A stretch of DNA of 64,000 nt, from positions 229,587 to 293,586 of the forward strand of contig NZ_CP086381.1 of assembly GCF_020889625.1 (NCBI RefSeq), in the 5' to 3' direction. The position numbers and the translations under genes are program-made. The DNA is from Deinococcus radiophilus (GTDB lineage: Bacteria; Deinococcota; Deinococci; Deinococcales; Deinococcaceae). Positions 18,408 to 28,068 of this stretch are shown here, piece after piece. The notes under the pieces are model-generated. The model was not told where the DNA came from. It saw nothing but the letters and a program-made list of their open reading frames with translations, and made no database searches. The stretch's first letter is position 1, and each line of letters starts with the position of its first letter.

Positions 18408-20687
18408 TTAGTTGGGCAGGCGGAAGCGCGAGAGCGAGGCGTTGAGCTGGTCGGCGAGGCGCTGCAGCTGATCGGCGGCGGCGCGGCCTTGCTGCACCGA
18501 CTGCTCGGACTGCTGGGCAATCTGGGCAATCTGCTGCACGGCGCTGCCCATCTGCTCAATGCCCTGCACCTGCTGCTGGGTCGCGGACGAGATGTTCTCG
18601 GCAAGCTGTGCGGACTGCTGGGTCAGGTCGCCGATCTGGCGCAGACGCTCACCGGCAGTTCCGGCGACGCGGTAGCCCTGTTCCACCTCGCGGGTGGACT
18701 CTTCCACGTTCACGACCACGTCCTGAATTTCCGACTGAATGTTCTGGATCAGCGTGGCAATGCGGCCCGTGGCGGCGGCGGAGTTATCTGCCAGCTTGCG
18801 CACTTCGTCTGCCACGATGGAGAAGCGTCCTCCGGCTTCACCTGCACCAGCGGCCTCGATGGTGGCGTTCAGTGCCAGCAGGTTGGTCTGGCGGGCGATG
18901 CTCGAGATGGTGTCCACAATCTCCTGAATTTCCAGCGAGCGGTCACCCAGGCCTTTAATGCTCTTGGCCACCCCCTGTACCTCACGGCGGATGTTCTGCA
19001 TGCCGTCCAGCGTGCCGGTCACGGCTTCCTGGCCCTGCTGAGAAGCCAGCAGCGCCTGACGGGCGGCGTCGGCGGAGGCCTGCGCCTGCTCGGCCATCTG
19101 GCGGATGGAGGCGGACAGTTCCTGCACCTGCTGGGTCACGCGCTGCGCCTCGGCGGCGGTCATGGCGGTCCCTTCCTGAATCTGGGAAGTGGTCGCCAGC
19201 ACGGCCTGCGAACCGCTGGTCACCGACCCGGAGGCTTTCTGAATGTCGCCAAGCACGTAGCCGAGCTCCTCTGTCATCAGGTTGATGGAGTCCACGACGT
19301 TGCCCAGCACGTCCTCGGTCACGACGCCGCGCTTGGTGAGGTCACCTTCGGCGATGTCCATGGTGACGTCGAGGAACTGGCCGATGTTGTTCTGGAGGCG
19401 TTCCTGTTCGAGGCGCTCCTGCTCGGCGCGGCGTTCGTTGGCTTCCAGCTGCGTAGCGGCCAAGTTAAAGGTCTGAGACAGTGTTCCCAATTCGTCCTGG
19501 GTTGTGACTGGAACGCGCGCTCCCAAGTTGCCCTGAGAGAGGTTGCGTGCTGCTCCGGTCAGCTGAGTCAGCGGATTGGTGATGGAGCGCGAAATAAAGT
19601 GAAGCAAGCCAGCGGCGGTGGCCAGTCCCAAAGCAGTGAGCAGCGCAGTAAGTAAGGCCTGAGTGCGGCTTTGCTGCGCTTCTTGTTCCAAGGTTGTCCC
19701 CAGGGCCGTGGTGGCCTGCTCAAAGCTGCCGAACAGGGCCGCTGCATAATCGGGAATAAGGGCCTGCACGTCTGAAGGTGTAATTTGGGCCACCTCGGCG
19801 TCTACCAGACCTGTGCGCACTGTTCCAAAAATCGCGTCGCCAGCGTCGACAAGGTCAGTGTAAGCGGGGCGCAACTGGCGGTCTAGTGCTGGAGAAGTGG
19901 TGAGTGCTTCGGCCAGGGCCTGCTCAATGCGTTGCTGAGAGGCATTGGCGTTGTCCCAGCGCAGCTGCGACTCGATGGCCGCCGTTTCATTCACCTCGCG
20001 AGTTTCACCTAGCTTGTTCAGTACAGTTACAGTGCCTGAACCAATTGAACCGGCCTGTGGACCTTCCTGTGGCAGCACCGTTGTGACCAGGTTGACCAGC
20101 TCCGCCACTTCCAGGTTTTCTGAGAGTTCCAGCATGGTGTCTTTGGCAATCGTGCCGTACAGCGGCGTGATGACATTGTTCAGCAGTTCCGTGTAGGCCT
20201 GCTGTGCCTGCGCCGCAGAAATGGCACCTTCGTCCACCTGGCTGGCAAGTTCGTTAAAGCGATTGAGGGCACTCTGGGCGGCCTGTTGAATGTCAGTCAA
20301 TTCGAGGGACTGCGAACGGTCAATCACGGTTTGTAAGCTGGTCTGCACACTTTGACGCTGGGTAGCGAGGTCCTGTGCTCCTGCCGCGTTGCCGGAAAGG
20401 AGGTTGGTTGAGCTAAGGCGGACGAACTGAGTATTGTTTTGGCTGACACGAAGAGCGTCAATCAGCTGCTGGCCCTGGATTTCTTGCTCAATCTGGGCCA
20501 CCTTACGGTTGGCTTCAACTACGTTCTGGATGGCAAGCCAGGCGAATGGCAGACCAAGCACCGAACCGGCCAGCGCCAGCTTTTGACCTACTGAAAGCCG
20601 CCCCAGAAAACTGGTTTGGTTGGGACCTGCCTTGATGCGCTGGGTAGGCTGGGCCGTGGACTGTGAAACTGAACTGGTATCGGTCAT
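18408..20687 (-). CDS. Methyl-accepting chemotaxis-type receptor with tandem HAMP (copy 2)
   Basis: 759 residues from ATG 20687 ([10 protein letters not shown]), chosen because AAGGAGA lies 8 bases upstream; a longer frame to 20768 has no ribosome site. The domain plan is that of its downstream neighbour: helix, periplasmic sensor, helix, HAMP ([20 protein letters not shown]), second HAMP-like block, tip ([20 protein letters not shown]) and tail [12 protein letters not shown]. The second HAMP block and C-terminus are almost identical in the two receptors while the sensor domains differ, so they are a tandem duplication with different ligand ranges. Also without a methylation-docking tail. Confidence 0.93.
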   Translation of the reverse strand: MTDTSSVSQSTAQPTQRIKAGPNQTSFLGRLSVGQKLALAGSVLGLPFAWLAIQNVVEANRKVAQIEQEIQGQQLIDALRVSQNNTQFVRLSSTNLLSGNAAGAQDLATQRQSVQTSLQTVIDRSQSLELTDIQQAAQSALNRFNELASQVDEGAISAAQAQQAYTELLNNVITPLYGTIAKDTMLELSENLEVAELVNLVTTVLPQEGPQAGSIGSGTVTVLNKLGETREVNETAAIESQLRWDNANASQQRIEQALAEALTTSPALDRQLRPAYTDLVDAGDAIFGTVRTGLVDAEVAQITPSDVQALIPDYAAALFGSFEQATTALGTTLEQEAQQSRTQALLTALLTALGLATAAGLLHFISRSITNPLTQLTGAARNLSQGNLGARVPVTTQDELGTLSQTFNLAATQLEANERRAEQERLEQERLQNNIGQFLDVTMDIAEGDLTKRGVVTEDVLGNVVDSINLMTEELGYVLGDIQKASGSVTSGSQAVLATTSQIQEGTAMTAAEAQRVTQQVQELSASIRQMAEQAQASADAARQALLASQQGQEAVTGTLDGMQNIRREVQGVAKSIKGLGDRSLEIQEIVDTISSIARQTNLLALNATIEAAGAGEAGGRFSIVADEVRKLADNSAAATGRIATLIQNIQSEIQDVVVNVEESTREVEQGYRVAGTAGERLRQIGDLTQQSAQLAENISSATQQQVQGIEQMGSAVQQIAQIAQQSEQSVQQGRAAADQLQRLADQLNASLSRFRLPN

Positions 20688-20777
20688 AAAGCGTCTCCTT
20701 GTAGGATCTTCTAGGCGCTGGAGCGTACACTGAACATGCTGATGTGTGAGTACTGGGAAAAGTGCCACAGTGCGGCG

Positions 20778-21197
20778 TTAAACCGGCATCAGTCGGGCTT
20801 GCAGGGTGCTACTCAGCACCGCCGGGTTGATGACCCGAATTTCGAAATTCAGGCGGTAATCCCCGGTTTCCTGCGGCGCAGAAATCATGTCCGGGGTGGT
20901 CAGGGGTTCATCCGAAGTCAGGTTGCCCGCCATTTCGTCCATGGGAAAGACCAAGGTGTCGTTGCCGATTCTGACGACCAGGCCGAGTGAAGCGTGGGGG
21001 TGCCGGGGAAGACCAGCCAGCAGGTGCAGGTCCAGCAAGGGAGCAGCCTGACCGGCGGTGACGACCAGTCCGGCCAGGCCTCCCCGGCCACCGGGCAGCG
21101 GAGCGACCTGGCCCAGTTCAATCACTTCACGGGTCAGATGGGCGGGCAAGGCCAGTACGTCGTCTTTGTAGCGAAAGAGCAGCAGGCGCTCAGCCAT
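20778..21197 (-). CDS. CheW-like coupling protein
   Basis: 139 residues with the CheW beta-barrel pattern: LLLFRYKDDVLALPAHLTREVIEL, PGGRGGLAGLVVTAGQAAPLLDLHLLAG, LGLVVRIGNDTLVFPMDEMAG. CheW links receptors to CheA, and its place between a receiver gene and the two receptor genes fits (PilI/PixI position). The C-terminal 35 residues after the CheW core are less conserved. The ribosome site is weak, so coupling to the upstream receiver gene, 14 bases away, is likely. Confidence 0.82.
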   Translation of the reverse strand: MAERLLLFRYKDDVLALPAHLTREVIELGQVAPLPGGRGGLAGLVVTAGQAAPLLDLHLLAGLPRHPHASLGLVVRIGNDTLVFPMDEMAGNLTSDEPLTTPDMISAPQETGDYRLNFEIRVINPAVLSSTLQARLMPV

Positions 21198-21211
21198 GAC
21201 TCAGCCGACCC

Positions 21212-21571
21212 TTAAAGGTGACGGCCCAGCACGCCCTGCACGTCGGCCGGGGTGTAAGGCTTGATGATGTAATCGGCTGCGCCCTGGCGCAGACCCCACT
21301 TGATGTCGGTTTCGCTGCCCTTGGAGGACACGAAAATCACCTTGAAGCTGGGGCTAGGGAATTCGCGCTTGATGCCGCGCAGCACTTCATAGCCGTTGCG
21401 TCCTGGCATCACCACGTCCAGCAGCACCAGATCGGGCTGCTCGGTAGAAATGCTCTGCTCTACAGCTGCAGGATCACTGATACTGGCGACCGTGTGGCCC
21501 TGACCTTTGAGCACTTCGGTCATGAAACGGATGTCGGCGGGAGAGTCGTCAACCAATAGAATCTTTGCCAT
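21212..21571 (-). CDS. Single-domain response regulator (CheY/PilH-like)
   Basis: A 119-residue stand-alone receiver with LLVDDSPAD, phosphoacceptor Asp52 (LLDVVMPGRNG), the Ser/Thr switch strand VIFVSSKGSE and Lys104 in IIKPYTPAD. It opens the chemosensory operon, in the place of pilH or pixH. GGAGAAAGACAT precedes the ATG. It has no output domain, so it acts by binding a partner or as a phosphate sink. Confidence 0.92.
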   Translation of the reverse strand: MAKILLVDDSPADIRFMTEVLKGQGHTVASISDPAAVEQSISTEQPDLVLLDVVMPGRNGYEVLRGIKREFPSPSFKVIFVSSKGSETDIKWGLRQGAADYIIKPYTPADVQGVLGRHL

Positions 21572-21889
21572 ATGTCTTTCTCCGTTGCGGGTGTGGCTTG
21601 TTGGAACGACTTGGAACCTTCCATGCCAGGCCCTACAGATGGCTTTAGAATCATCATCTGGCCCTAACTAGACTCTTACACTTGCGGGTTATTTCCTGGG
21701 CAGGGCGCAAGGTGAGATGGTCTTAGAGGTCGTCCGGAAAACGGGCGTGAGGTCCGGGCCAATCTATGTTTACTCGCTCTGCTCGCATAAAATCGCAGAG
21801 GTGGACGTCCTCCGTGATGTTCAGAGGCAGCCTCTAGGGCAGGCGGTGGCCCCAGCTTTCCGCCTCCCTGCGCTACCCTGGGCCTACTT
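21572..21889. other. Intergenic stretch upstream of the chemosensory operon
   Basis: About 320 bases between divergent transcription units. It should hold the operon promoter near 21600-21680 (minus strand) but I cannot fix the boxes. A repeat-like element fills 21722-21836. Confidence 0.4.
21722..21836. repeat. MITE-like intergenic repeat, copy 2
   Basis: The element starts CTTAGAGGTCGTCCGG and ends CAGAGGCAGCCTCTAG; read inward the ends are imperfect inverted repeats of about 14 bases. The first half aligns with the stretch at 405-545 (TCCGGAAAA, GGG, TGAGG, CTATG, TCGCTCT). No coding capacity. Copies were matched by eye. Confidence 0.45.
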
Positions 21890-23206
21890 ATGGGAGAAGC
21901 CAAACGCCGCAAACAACTGGGGCTGATGCCTCAGTCCGTTTCTTTCGATGTCCAGGCCGAGGTCCGTGACGGGGCCTGGCAGCTCAATTGGCTGCGAGCG
22001 CCGCAGGGTGAGCAGGGGCAGGCGCTAGAGCGCGCCCTGCTGGAGCAGTTGCCCAGTCCCGCTGGCTGGCCCGCCGAGTACCGCACGCGCTGGGTGGCGG
22101 CTGGCCGCCCGACCGATTTCCTGAACAGTGCTGACGACGTACTGGCCATTCAGGTACCGGCCCATCTGCGCCTCAGTGGCGAGCTGCTGAGCAGTTTCGA
22201 TCCGCGCTCCTTGCAAGACCGCGACGACCAGACCGCCAGCCAGTTTCATCTGTTGCCGGAGGGGCAAGCGCTGCGCCTGCGTGAGCAAGACGTCTCTTTC
22301 GATGGTCAGCGCTGGGAGCCGCTGCCTGCGGCGGGCCTGGGTGAGAAGGGCGTGCAGTACCTGATGCAGCATCCCATCGCACGTGAGCGTGGAGCGTTGC
22401 AGGCGACCTATCAGGTGACGCACCACCGCGAGGGCCTGGTCACGGTAGACCCCGAACCCCCCGCCGAACTGCTGGGTGCCCTGGAGCTGCTGGCGGCCAC
22501 CCTGCACGGCAGCGACGAATCCAGCTGGGCGGATGCCCACGCCCAGATGATTGCCCGCACCGAGTGGGCCGATGAAGCCGGCCGTGATCTGCCGCCTGAA
22601 GCGCCTGCCTCGCGCCGTCTGACCATTGAGGTGCGCGGGCGCTCCCTGCTGAATACTCCACTGACGACCGCCGTGGGCGAGTGGGGTGACGCCGTGCTGC
22701 TGGTGGAGCAGGGCAGCACCCAGTTCAGCCCGGACAGCGAGGTGTGGTATTCGTATGTGGACCCCAGCGCCGAACCCACCGAGTCCGAACTGAGCGAGTT
22801 TTTCAGTCAGATCATGGACCTGAACACCACCGAAGTGACAGTGCTGGCCGACGGCACAGTGACCTGGGACGAAGAAGCGGTACCCGCAAAGCACCAGGCG
22901 CGTTTGCGTGAGGAACTCCTGAGCCGCACCGGAGCTGGTGACCCGGAGCGCTGGGCTGACTTTTGCCGCGAAGCATTGACCGATGCCTACTCCGAAACGG
23001 CACCGTTTCTGCAAGGGGTGAGTGCTGATGCGTTCCCGGTGCCCCGAGGCCTGCGCCTGGATGTACCGCTGGACGCCATTGAGGACCACGAGCACGGCAT
23101 GGAATGGGTCATGGAGTCGCAGGTCAGCTTTGACGGGCAAACCTGGGCCGACATTTATATGGACGAAGTGCCTGCCGAGCTGCTGGCCGTGCGCCCGCAG
23201 CACTGA
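21890..23206 (+). CDS. Hypothetical protein with MGEAKRRK N-terminus
   Basis: 438 residues, acidic, no signal peptide or membrane helix. It opens with MGEAKRRKQLGL, a short basic tag seen at the N-terminus of several unrelated bacterial proteins, whose function I do not know. Two segments look like internal repeats: QDVSFDGQRWEPLPAAGLG in the middle and SQVSFDGQTWADIYMDEVP at the end, each preceded by a stretch beginning LRL. That suggests a duplicated beta-rich domain. The codon use is that of its neighbours. It is followed closely by a methyltransferase gene and could be co-transcribed. I cannot assign a function. Confidence 0.75.
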   Translation: MGEAKRRKQLGLMPQSVSFDVQAEVRDGAWQLNWLRAPQGEQGQALERALLEQLPSPAGWPAEYRTRWVAAGRPTDFLNSADDVLAIQVPAHLRLSGELLSSFDPRSLQDRDDQTASQFHLLPEGQALRLREQDVSFDGQRWEPLPAAGLGEKGVQYLMQHPIARERGALQATYQVTHHREGLVTVDPEPPAELLGALELLAATLHGSDESSWADAHAQMIARTEWADEAGRDLPPEAPASRRLTIEVRGRSLLNTPLTTAVGEWGDAVLLVEQGSTQFSPDSEVWYSYVDPSAEPTESELSEFFSQIMDLNTTEVTVLADGTVTWDEEAVPAKHQARLREELLSRTGAGDPERWADFCREALTDAYSETAPFLQGVSADAFPVPRGLRLDVPLDAIEDHEHGMEWVMESQVSFDGQTWADIYMDEVPAELLAVRPQH

Positions 23207-23216
23207 GGCGACGCCG

Positions 23217-24005
23217 GTGCCCCGCGCCACGCTGGCCGACTGTGACGCAGTGGCCGGTCACTACGGCCGCCTCAGCTTTCTGGCGGTCAGCGCGCGTGAG
23301 TTGGTGACCTGGGCCGCTCCTGCTGCCGGTGAGCACTGGGTGGATGTGGCGACAGGTACGGGTGAAGCGGCCCGTGCGCTGGCTGCCGCAGTGGGGCCTG
23401 AAGGGCAGGTTCTGGGCACCGATCTGAGTGCTCCGATGCTGGAACAAGCCCGCCAATACCCACCCCAACCTGGGCTGAGTTATGCCCTGGCTGATGGAGC
23501 CACGCTGCCGGTAGCCAGTGAGAGCCAGGATGGGGTGCTGTGTGCCGCCGGGCTATTTTTCATGGAAGACATGGAGGCCGCCCTGCGCGAATGGCAGCGT
23601 GTCCTGTGCCGGGGTGGGCGAACGGTCTTGAGCTCGTTTACCGGGGAGCTGATGGCCCCGCTGCCCAGCCTGTGGGCGGCGCGGCTGGCCCCGCTGGGCC
23701 TACGCCCGGTGGTGCCGCCTGCGGCCCGCATCGCCAGTTTGGACAGGGCCGCCGAACTGCTCACCAGGGCTGGATTCACCCAGCTGCACCTCGAGGTCCG
23801 CTCTGTCCCGCTGACCATTCGCAGCGCCGAGGAGCGCTGGGAGCACATCGTGCAGGGGCTCGAAGGCTTGCCGCTACGGGCCCTCAGCGCGGCGCAGTTG
23901 GAAGAGCTGCGTACTCAACACCTCACCGATTTGGCCACGTATTTCGCCCAGGGCCCCGCCACCTTCCAGATTCCACTGTTGCTGGCGCAGGGAGAAAAGA
24001 GGTAG
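23217..24005 (+). CDS. Class I SAM-dependent methyltransferase (UbiE-like)
   Basis: 262 residues from GTG 23217, which has GAGGCG upstream and lies 10 bases after the preceding stop. VDVATGTGEAARALA is the SAM-binding motif I, followed by VLGTDLSAPMLEQAR (motif II, adenosine-binding Asp), ALADGATLPVASESQDGVLC and LREWQRVLCRGGRTVLSSF (motif III). These are the blocks of the UbiE/Methyltransf_11 group, which methylate small molecules such as quinones, lipids or sterols. The acceptor is not predictable. Converges on the cation exchanger with 20 bases between stops. Confidence 0.87.
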   Translation: MPRATLADCDAVAGHYGRLSFLAVSARELVTWAAPAAGEHWVDVATGTGEAARALAAAVGPEGQVLGTDLSAPMLEQARQYPPQPGLSYALADGATLPVASESQDGVLCAAGLFFMEDMEAALREWQRVLCRGGRTVLSSFTGELMAPLPSLWAARLAPLGLRPVVPPAARIASLDRAAELLTRAGFTQLHLEVRSVPLTIRSAEERWEHIVQGLEGLPLRALSAAQLEELRTQHLTDLATYFAQGPATFQIPLLLAQGEKR

Positions 24006-24025
24006 GAAGTAAGCGTGAGGGTCAC

Positions 24026-24958
24026 TCAGAACAGCGTGTAGGTATAAGCCCCGTAAGCGGCCAGCAGCACCAGGCCACCCAGTTTGCCCAGTCGGGCGGT
24101 CCGCCACATCAGCAGGAGGGCGGCAGCGGCAAAGCCGATCATGACCAAGATGTCGCCTTGGGCTGACTGCACATCCACTGGGAGGGGCTGAACCAGCGCG
24201 GTCAACCCCAAGATCGCCAGAATATTAAAGATATTGGACCCGATGATGCCGCCCAGCACCAGCTCGGTGTGACGCCGGGTCGCGGCGATCAGGCTGCTCG
24301 CCAGTTCTGGCAAGCTGGTTCCCAGTGCCAGCATGGTCAGACCGATGACCCGTTCGGAGATGCCCAGCGCCTGGGCCAGCGCAGTGGCGCCTGTGACCAA
24401 GGCCTGTGCGCCCGCCACCAGGAGGGCGATGCCGATGACCGCGCCCAGGAGGGCCTGGCCAGTTGGGATAGCTTCTTCCTCGGCAGCCTCGCGCTCGGCT
24501 TCCTCCACGGCTGCCGGGTCAGTGCTGCCCAACTTCAGCTGCCACATCACATAGGCGATCAACAGGGCGAACAGCACGGCCCCTTCAACCCGGCTGATGC
24601 CACCCTGCACCACCGGCCACAGCAGCAGCGAGACGGCCAGCATGAGCGGCAGTTCGCGGGTCACGGTGCTTCGCCCGGTGGCGAGCGGATAAACCAGTGC
24701 CGTAAGACCCAGAATCAGGCCCACATTGGCGATGTTGCTGCCCACCACGTTGCCCAGCGCCATGTCCGGTGTTCCCGACAAGCTAGACGATAGCGTGGCG
24801 GCCAGTTCTGGACTGGACGTGCCGAAAGCGACCACCGTCAGCCCCACCACGTAGGGGGTCAGCCCGAACGAGCGGGCCAGGGCCGAAGCGTTGGTGACCA
24901 AGCGTTCCCCGCCGAAGTACAGGAGCGCGATTCCGATCATGACCAGCAGGTAACTCAC
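24026..24958 (-). CDS. Calcium/sodium exchanger family protein (CaCA, YrbG-like)
   Basis: 310 residues, ten or so membrane helices in two inverted halves. The two alpha repeats are plain: GTSSPELAATL with GNVVGSNIANVGLILG, and GTSLPELASSLIAA with GGIIGSNIFNILAILG. They carry the acidic and polar residues that bind cations in the Na+/Ca2+ exchanger superfamily. A charged loop rich in Glu (about residues 150-170) joins the halves. Exchange of Ca2+ for Na+ or H+ is the family function; the actual ion is not known here. The start is GTG with a TTAACT box 7 bases before it, so probably leaderless. Confidence 0.92.
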   Translation of the reverse strand: MSYLLVMIGIALLYFGGERLVTNASALARSFGLTPYVVGLTVVAFGTSSPELAATLSSSLSGTPDMALGNVVGSNIANVGLILGLTALVYPLATGRSTVTRELPLMLAVSLLLWPVVQGGISRVEGAVLFALLIAYVMWQLKLGSTDPAAVEEAEREAAEEEAIPTGQALLGAVIGIALLVAGAQALVTGATALAQALGISERVIGLTMLALGTSLPELASSLIAATRRHTELVLGGIIGSNIFNILAILGLTALVQPLPVDVQSAQGDILVMIGFAAAALLLMWRTARLGKLGGLVLLAAYGAYTYTLF

Positions 24959-25021
24959 GGAACGTAGTTAAACATACCCGGGCAGGGCAGGATGTCTTTG
25001 CCAGACCTGGCGGCCTGGCCT

Positions 25022-27241
25022 TCAGTGCCGCACTTCTAGATGGGGCAAACGGCGCTCCAGCCAGCCGGGGAGCCACCAGTTCCAGCGCCCAGCCAGTTTC
25101 AGCACGGCGGGCACCAGCACCAGTCGGACCAGTGTGGCGTCCAGCAGCACGGCCACGGCCAATCCCAGGCCGATGCTTTTGGTCAGGACCACCCGCCCCG
25201 CGATAAAGGCCGCGAACACGATCAGCATAATCAGGGCCGCCGAGGTGATGATCCGCGCGGTGCGGCCCACCGCCTGCGCGACCGCTTCGTCGTTGTTCAG
25301 GCCCGCTTGCACGCCCTCATAGACCCGCGAGATCAGGAAAATCTCGTAATCCATGCTCAGGCCGAACATCACACTGAACAGCAGCAGCGGCAACATGGCG
25401 TCAACCACGTCCGCCTGTGGCGGAAAGCCCAGCAGCTCGCCCAGCGGACCTCCTTGCAGCGCCAGGGTCACGGCTCCGGTGGCGGCGGCCACGGTCAGCC
25501 CGTTGAGCAAAATGCTCTTGACCGGGACCACCAGGCTGCGAAAGGCCAGCAACAGCAGGATAAAGGTCGCCGCAAATACGCTGAGCATCACGCCCGGCAG
25601 CGCTCCCATCACCGCCCGGCTGAACTCGCGCTCGCCTACCGGAGCGCCGCCCAGCAGAAAACCGAACGGGCCGGTGTCCAGTGCGGCGCGCAGCTGCGGC
25701 TCTATGACATCTATTTCGTCCGAGCGCAGGTAGCGGTCCGGAATCACGGTAACCCGCAAATACTCGCCGCCCGGCGCGAAAGAGCGTTCGTTCAGGGCCA
25801 TGGCCGCTGCCAGCCCGTCCAGTTGCCCGCCTGACCCCGCCCCGGCCAGGTCCTCCGGGCTCAGAAAAGGGCTGACCACGGTCTGCACCCCCGGCACCGC
25901 CCGCAGGTTCTCTGTCACTGCGCGGAAGGCTTCGGCGTCGTGCTGCGGGTCGTAAGGGCGGTCCAGGGTCAGAATCACCTCGAACTGCGAGAGCAGCCCA
26001 CCCGCGCCCAGCCCGCGCACATCGTCCAGCGCGTCACGGCTTTCAATGCCGGCAGACAGGCCCCAGGCCCCGCCGTAGCCGGTCTGCATGCCCAAGGTGG
26101 GCGCGGCCAGCAGGGCCAACAGCGCCGTCCCTGCCAGGGTCCAGGCCCAGGGGCGGCGCATGACCCGGTGCGCCCAGGCGTGCCAGCGTGGCGACAGCTC
26201 GGCCAGGCGCCCGGAGCGCACTGCCCAGCGCCGGGGACTGTTGACCCGCTCACCCAGCAGCGTGAGCAGCGCGGGCAGTACTGTCAGCGAAGTCAGTACG
26301 GTCATGCCCACTGCCAGCACCCCGCCGATGCCGATGCTCTGCACATAGGCCAGCGGCGGCACCGTCAGCCCAGCCATCGCAATGGCCACCGTGGCCCCGC
26401 TCCAGGTGACCGAGCGCCCTGCTGTCAGCATGGTGGTGTGGGCTGCCTGCACACTGTCTAGGTCGCGGCTCAGCTCTTCGCGGAAGCGGCTGACCATCAG
26501 CAGCGCGTAATCGATGCCGGCCCCCAGCCCCAGCATGGTCACGACACTCTGCGTAAAAGTAGAGATATTGAGCCAGCTGGCCAGCAGATACAGCGTGGCC
26601 AGCGTGAGGGTGATGCTGACCACGCCCACCACCATCGGCAGCCCCGTGGCGACCAATGCCCCGAACACCAGCAGCAGCACCAGGGCAATCAGCGGCATGG
26701 CGGTCAGCTCGCTGCGGCGGGTATCGGATTCCGCGTAGTGGGTAAAGTCGTCGGCGATGGCCTGCAGCCCTGTCACGCCGATCTCCAGCCCGCGCTCCTC
26801 CTCAAAAGTCTGAGCAAATCGGCGTACCGCTCGCAGCGCCTCAGTGGCCCCCTCATACAGCGGAATCTGGGCAGCGACCAGTTCGGGGCCGTCTCCGGCG
26901 GGGTGCAGCCCGCCCAGCTCCGACGCCGACTGCACCGACAGGACGCCTGGGACATCTTCCAGACCTTCACGAAACTCGCCCAGTGCCGTGGCCCTGGCTC
27001 CGGCGGGCTGTCCTGCCTGTGGCTGGACCACCAGCAGCGCGGTGTTCAGCTGCTGCTCTCCGAACTCCGATCTCAGTAGCGCCGTGACCTGCGTGCTTTC
27101 AGCGTTCGGCAATTCACCGATGCTGGCGGTCATGCGCCCCGGGGCCTGCACCGCAAGTGGGACGGCCAGCACCAGCAGGGCGGCAAAAATGCCCAGCACC
27201 TGCCGGGGTGCGCGGGTAACCCAGTCGGCGAGCCTGTGCAT
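25022..27241 (-). CDS. MMPL/RND-family transporter
   Basis: 739 residues with two sets of one plus five membrane helices, each preceded by a large extracytoplasmic loop. Signature parts include [20 protein letters not shown] in the first half and [22 protein letters not shown] in the second, the Asp residues expected for proton coupling in MMPL proteins (mycobacterial MmpL-like, also Streptomyces ActII-ORF3-like). These export lipids or other hydrophobic compounds. The N-terminus [17 protein letters not shown] precedes the first helix. There is no accessory protein in the neighbourhood, so the cargo is unknown. Confidence 0.92.
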   Translation of the reverse strand: MHRLADWVTRAPRQVLGIFAALLVLAVPLAVQAPGRMTASIGELPNAESTQVTALLRSEFGEQQLNTALLVVQPQAGQPAGARATALGEFREGLEDVPGVLSVQSASELGGLHPAGDGPELVAAQIPLYEGATEALRAVRRFAQTFEEERGLEIGVTGLQAIADDFTHYAESDTRRSELTAMPLIALVLLLVFGALVATGLPMVVGVVSITLTLATLYLLASWLNISTFTQSVVTMLGLGAGIDYALLMVSRFREELSRDLDSVQAAHTTMLTAGRSVTWSGATVAIAMAGLTVPPLAYVQSIGIGGVLAVGMTVLTSLTVLPALLTLLGERVNSPRRWAVRSGRLAELSPRWHAWAHRVMRRPWAWTLAGTALLALLAAPTLGMQTGYGGAWGLSAGIESRDALDDVRGLGAGGLLSQFEVILTLDRPYDPQHDAEAFRAVTENLRAVPGVQTVVSPFLSPEDLAGAGSGGQLDGLAAAMALNERSFAPGGEYLRVTVIPDRYLRSDEIDVIEPQLRAALDTGPFGFLLGGAPVGEREFSRAVMGALPGVMLSVFAATFILLLLAFRSLVVPVKSILLNGLTVAAATGAVTLALQGGPLGELLGFPPQADVVDAMLPLLLFSVMFGLSMDYEIFLISRVYEGVQAGLNNDEAVAQAVGRTARIITSAALIMLIVFAAFIAGRVVLTKSIGLGLAVAVLLDATLVRLVLVPAVLKLAGRWNWWLPGWLERRLPHLEVRH

Positions 27242-27403
27242 AGGGCTGAGCTTAAAGCATGTAGGGGGCGGCCCAGTTCAGACGGAGACGGCACTGGGCC
27301 ACCAGTGACATTTTCTAAAGGTTTACAGACCTGTGCGCCGCACGCTGGGCGGTTTAGGGTAGGGAGGCCGTCTCTTCTTATCTTTGCTCGAAAGGAGCCA
27401 CAC

Positions 27404-27817
27404 ATGAGTGACATGACCCTGCAAGACATTTCCGCCGCCATGAAGAAGTTGGACATCTGCATGCTGAGCACCCACGCCGAGAACGGCGAGATTTCGGGCC
27501 GCCCCATGAGCAACAACGGCGAGGTGGAGTACGGAGGCACCGCCTATTTCTTCACCGAAGGCGATCACCGTATGGTGGCTGAAATCGAAGCGAATCCCAA
27601 GGTGGCCCAGGGCTACCAGAGCGACGACCTGTACATTCAAGTTCAGGGCCACGCCAACTTGGTCCGCGACAAGGCCCAGTTTCAGGAACACTGGAATCCT
27701 GACCTGGACAAATGGTTTCCAGAAGGTATCGACACGCCGGACCTGGTGATGATCGAGATAGCAGGCCAGCGCATTACCTACTGGGCAGGCCGCGACGAAG
27801 GCGAAATTAAACTGTAA
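27404..27817 (+). CDS. Pyridoxamine 5'-phosphate oxidase-fold protein (general stress protein 26-like)
   Basis: 137 residues from ATG 27404 with AAAGGAG 8 bases upstream. The sequence LDICMLSTHAENGEISGRPM, AYFFTEGDHRMVAEIEANPKVAQGY and MIEIAGQRITYWAG is that of the split-barrel flavin-binding family typified by general stress protein 26 and pyridoxamine phosphate oxidase relatives. Most bind FMN or F420; the substrate of this group is unknown. It is a single-gene unit closed by a strong terminator. Confidence 0.88.
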   Translation: MSDMTLQDISAAMKKLDICMLSTHAENGEISGRPMSNNGEVEYGGTAYFFTEGDHRMVAEIEANPKVAQGYQSDDLYIQVQGHANLVRDKAQFQEHWNPDLDKWFPEGIDTPDLVMIEIAGQRITYWAGRDEGEIKL

Positions 27818-27835
27818 GGCCAGGCCCTCCTCTGA

Positions 27836-27866
27836 AACCCATGTGCATAGCATGGGTTCTTTTTTT
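27836..27866 (+). terminator. Rho-independent terminator after the PNPOx-fold gene
   Basis: AACCCATG and CATGGGTT pair over a seven-base loop and are followed by CTTTTTTT. Confidence 0.88.
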
Positions 27867-27898
27867 GAGATATTTGTACTGGACGGTCAACTTACGGC

Positions 27899-27928
27899 TT
27901 GCAATCTGCTCGGCGGCCCGGTTAGAGT
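27899..27928 (+). promoter_or_regulatory. Predicted promoter of the pipecolate/aminoadipate-type operon
   Basis: TTGCAA (27899-27904) and TAGAGT (27923-27928) lie 18 bases apart, about 140 bases before the TTG start of the oxidoreductase gene, leaving a leader that contains a hairpin. Confidence 0.45.
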
Positions 27929-27979
27929 GCTGATGCAGTTTACAGTTCAGGCTTCTCTTGATGTGTCCCGGTGGGGGCC

Positions 27980-28016
27980 AGAGAGGTTCATTTCGCAGTG
28001 CTCCGGCCTCTCTTTT
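27980..28016 (+). promoter_or_regulatory. Leader hairpin followed by a short T run (possible attenuator)
   Basis: AGAGAGG (27980-27986) is the exact complement of CCTCTCT (28007-28013), with a 20-base loop and TTT after it. It lies in the leader of the oxidoreductase gene. The T run is short and the loop long, so attenuation is only a possibility. Confidence 0.3.
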
Positions 28017-28068
28017 CGAGTCGCAAGAGCAGCCTTGTTTTTATTGTTCGATTTTTCGGGAGGACACC

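Noticed and set aside
22025..23230. 401-codon minus-strand frame
   Set aside because: It is opposite the MGEAKRRK protein and shows the His/Gln-rich mirror composition; no motif or ribosome site.
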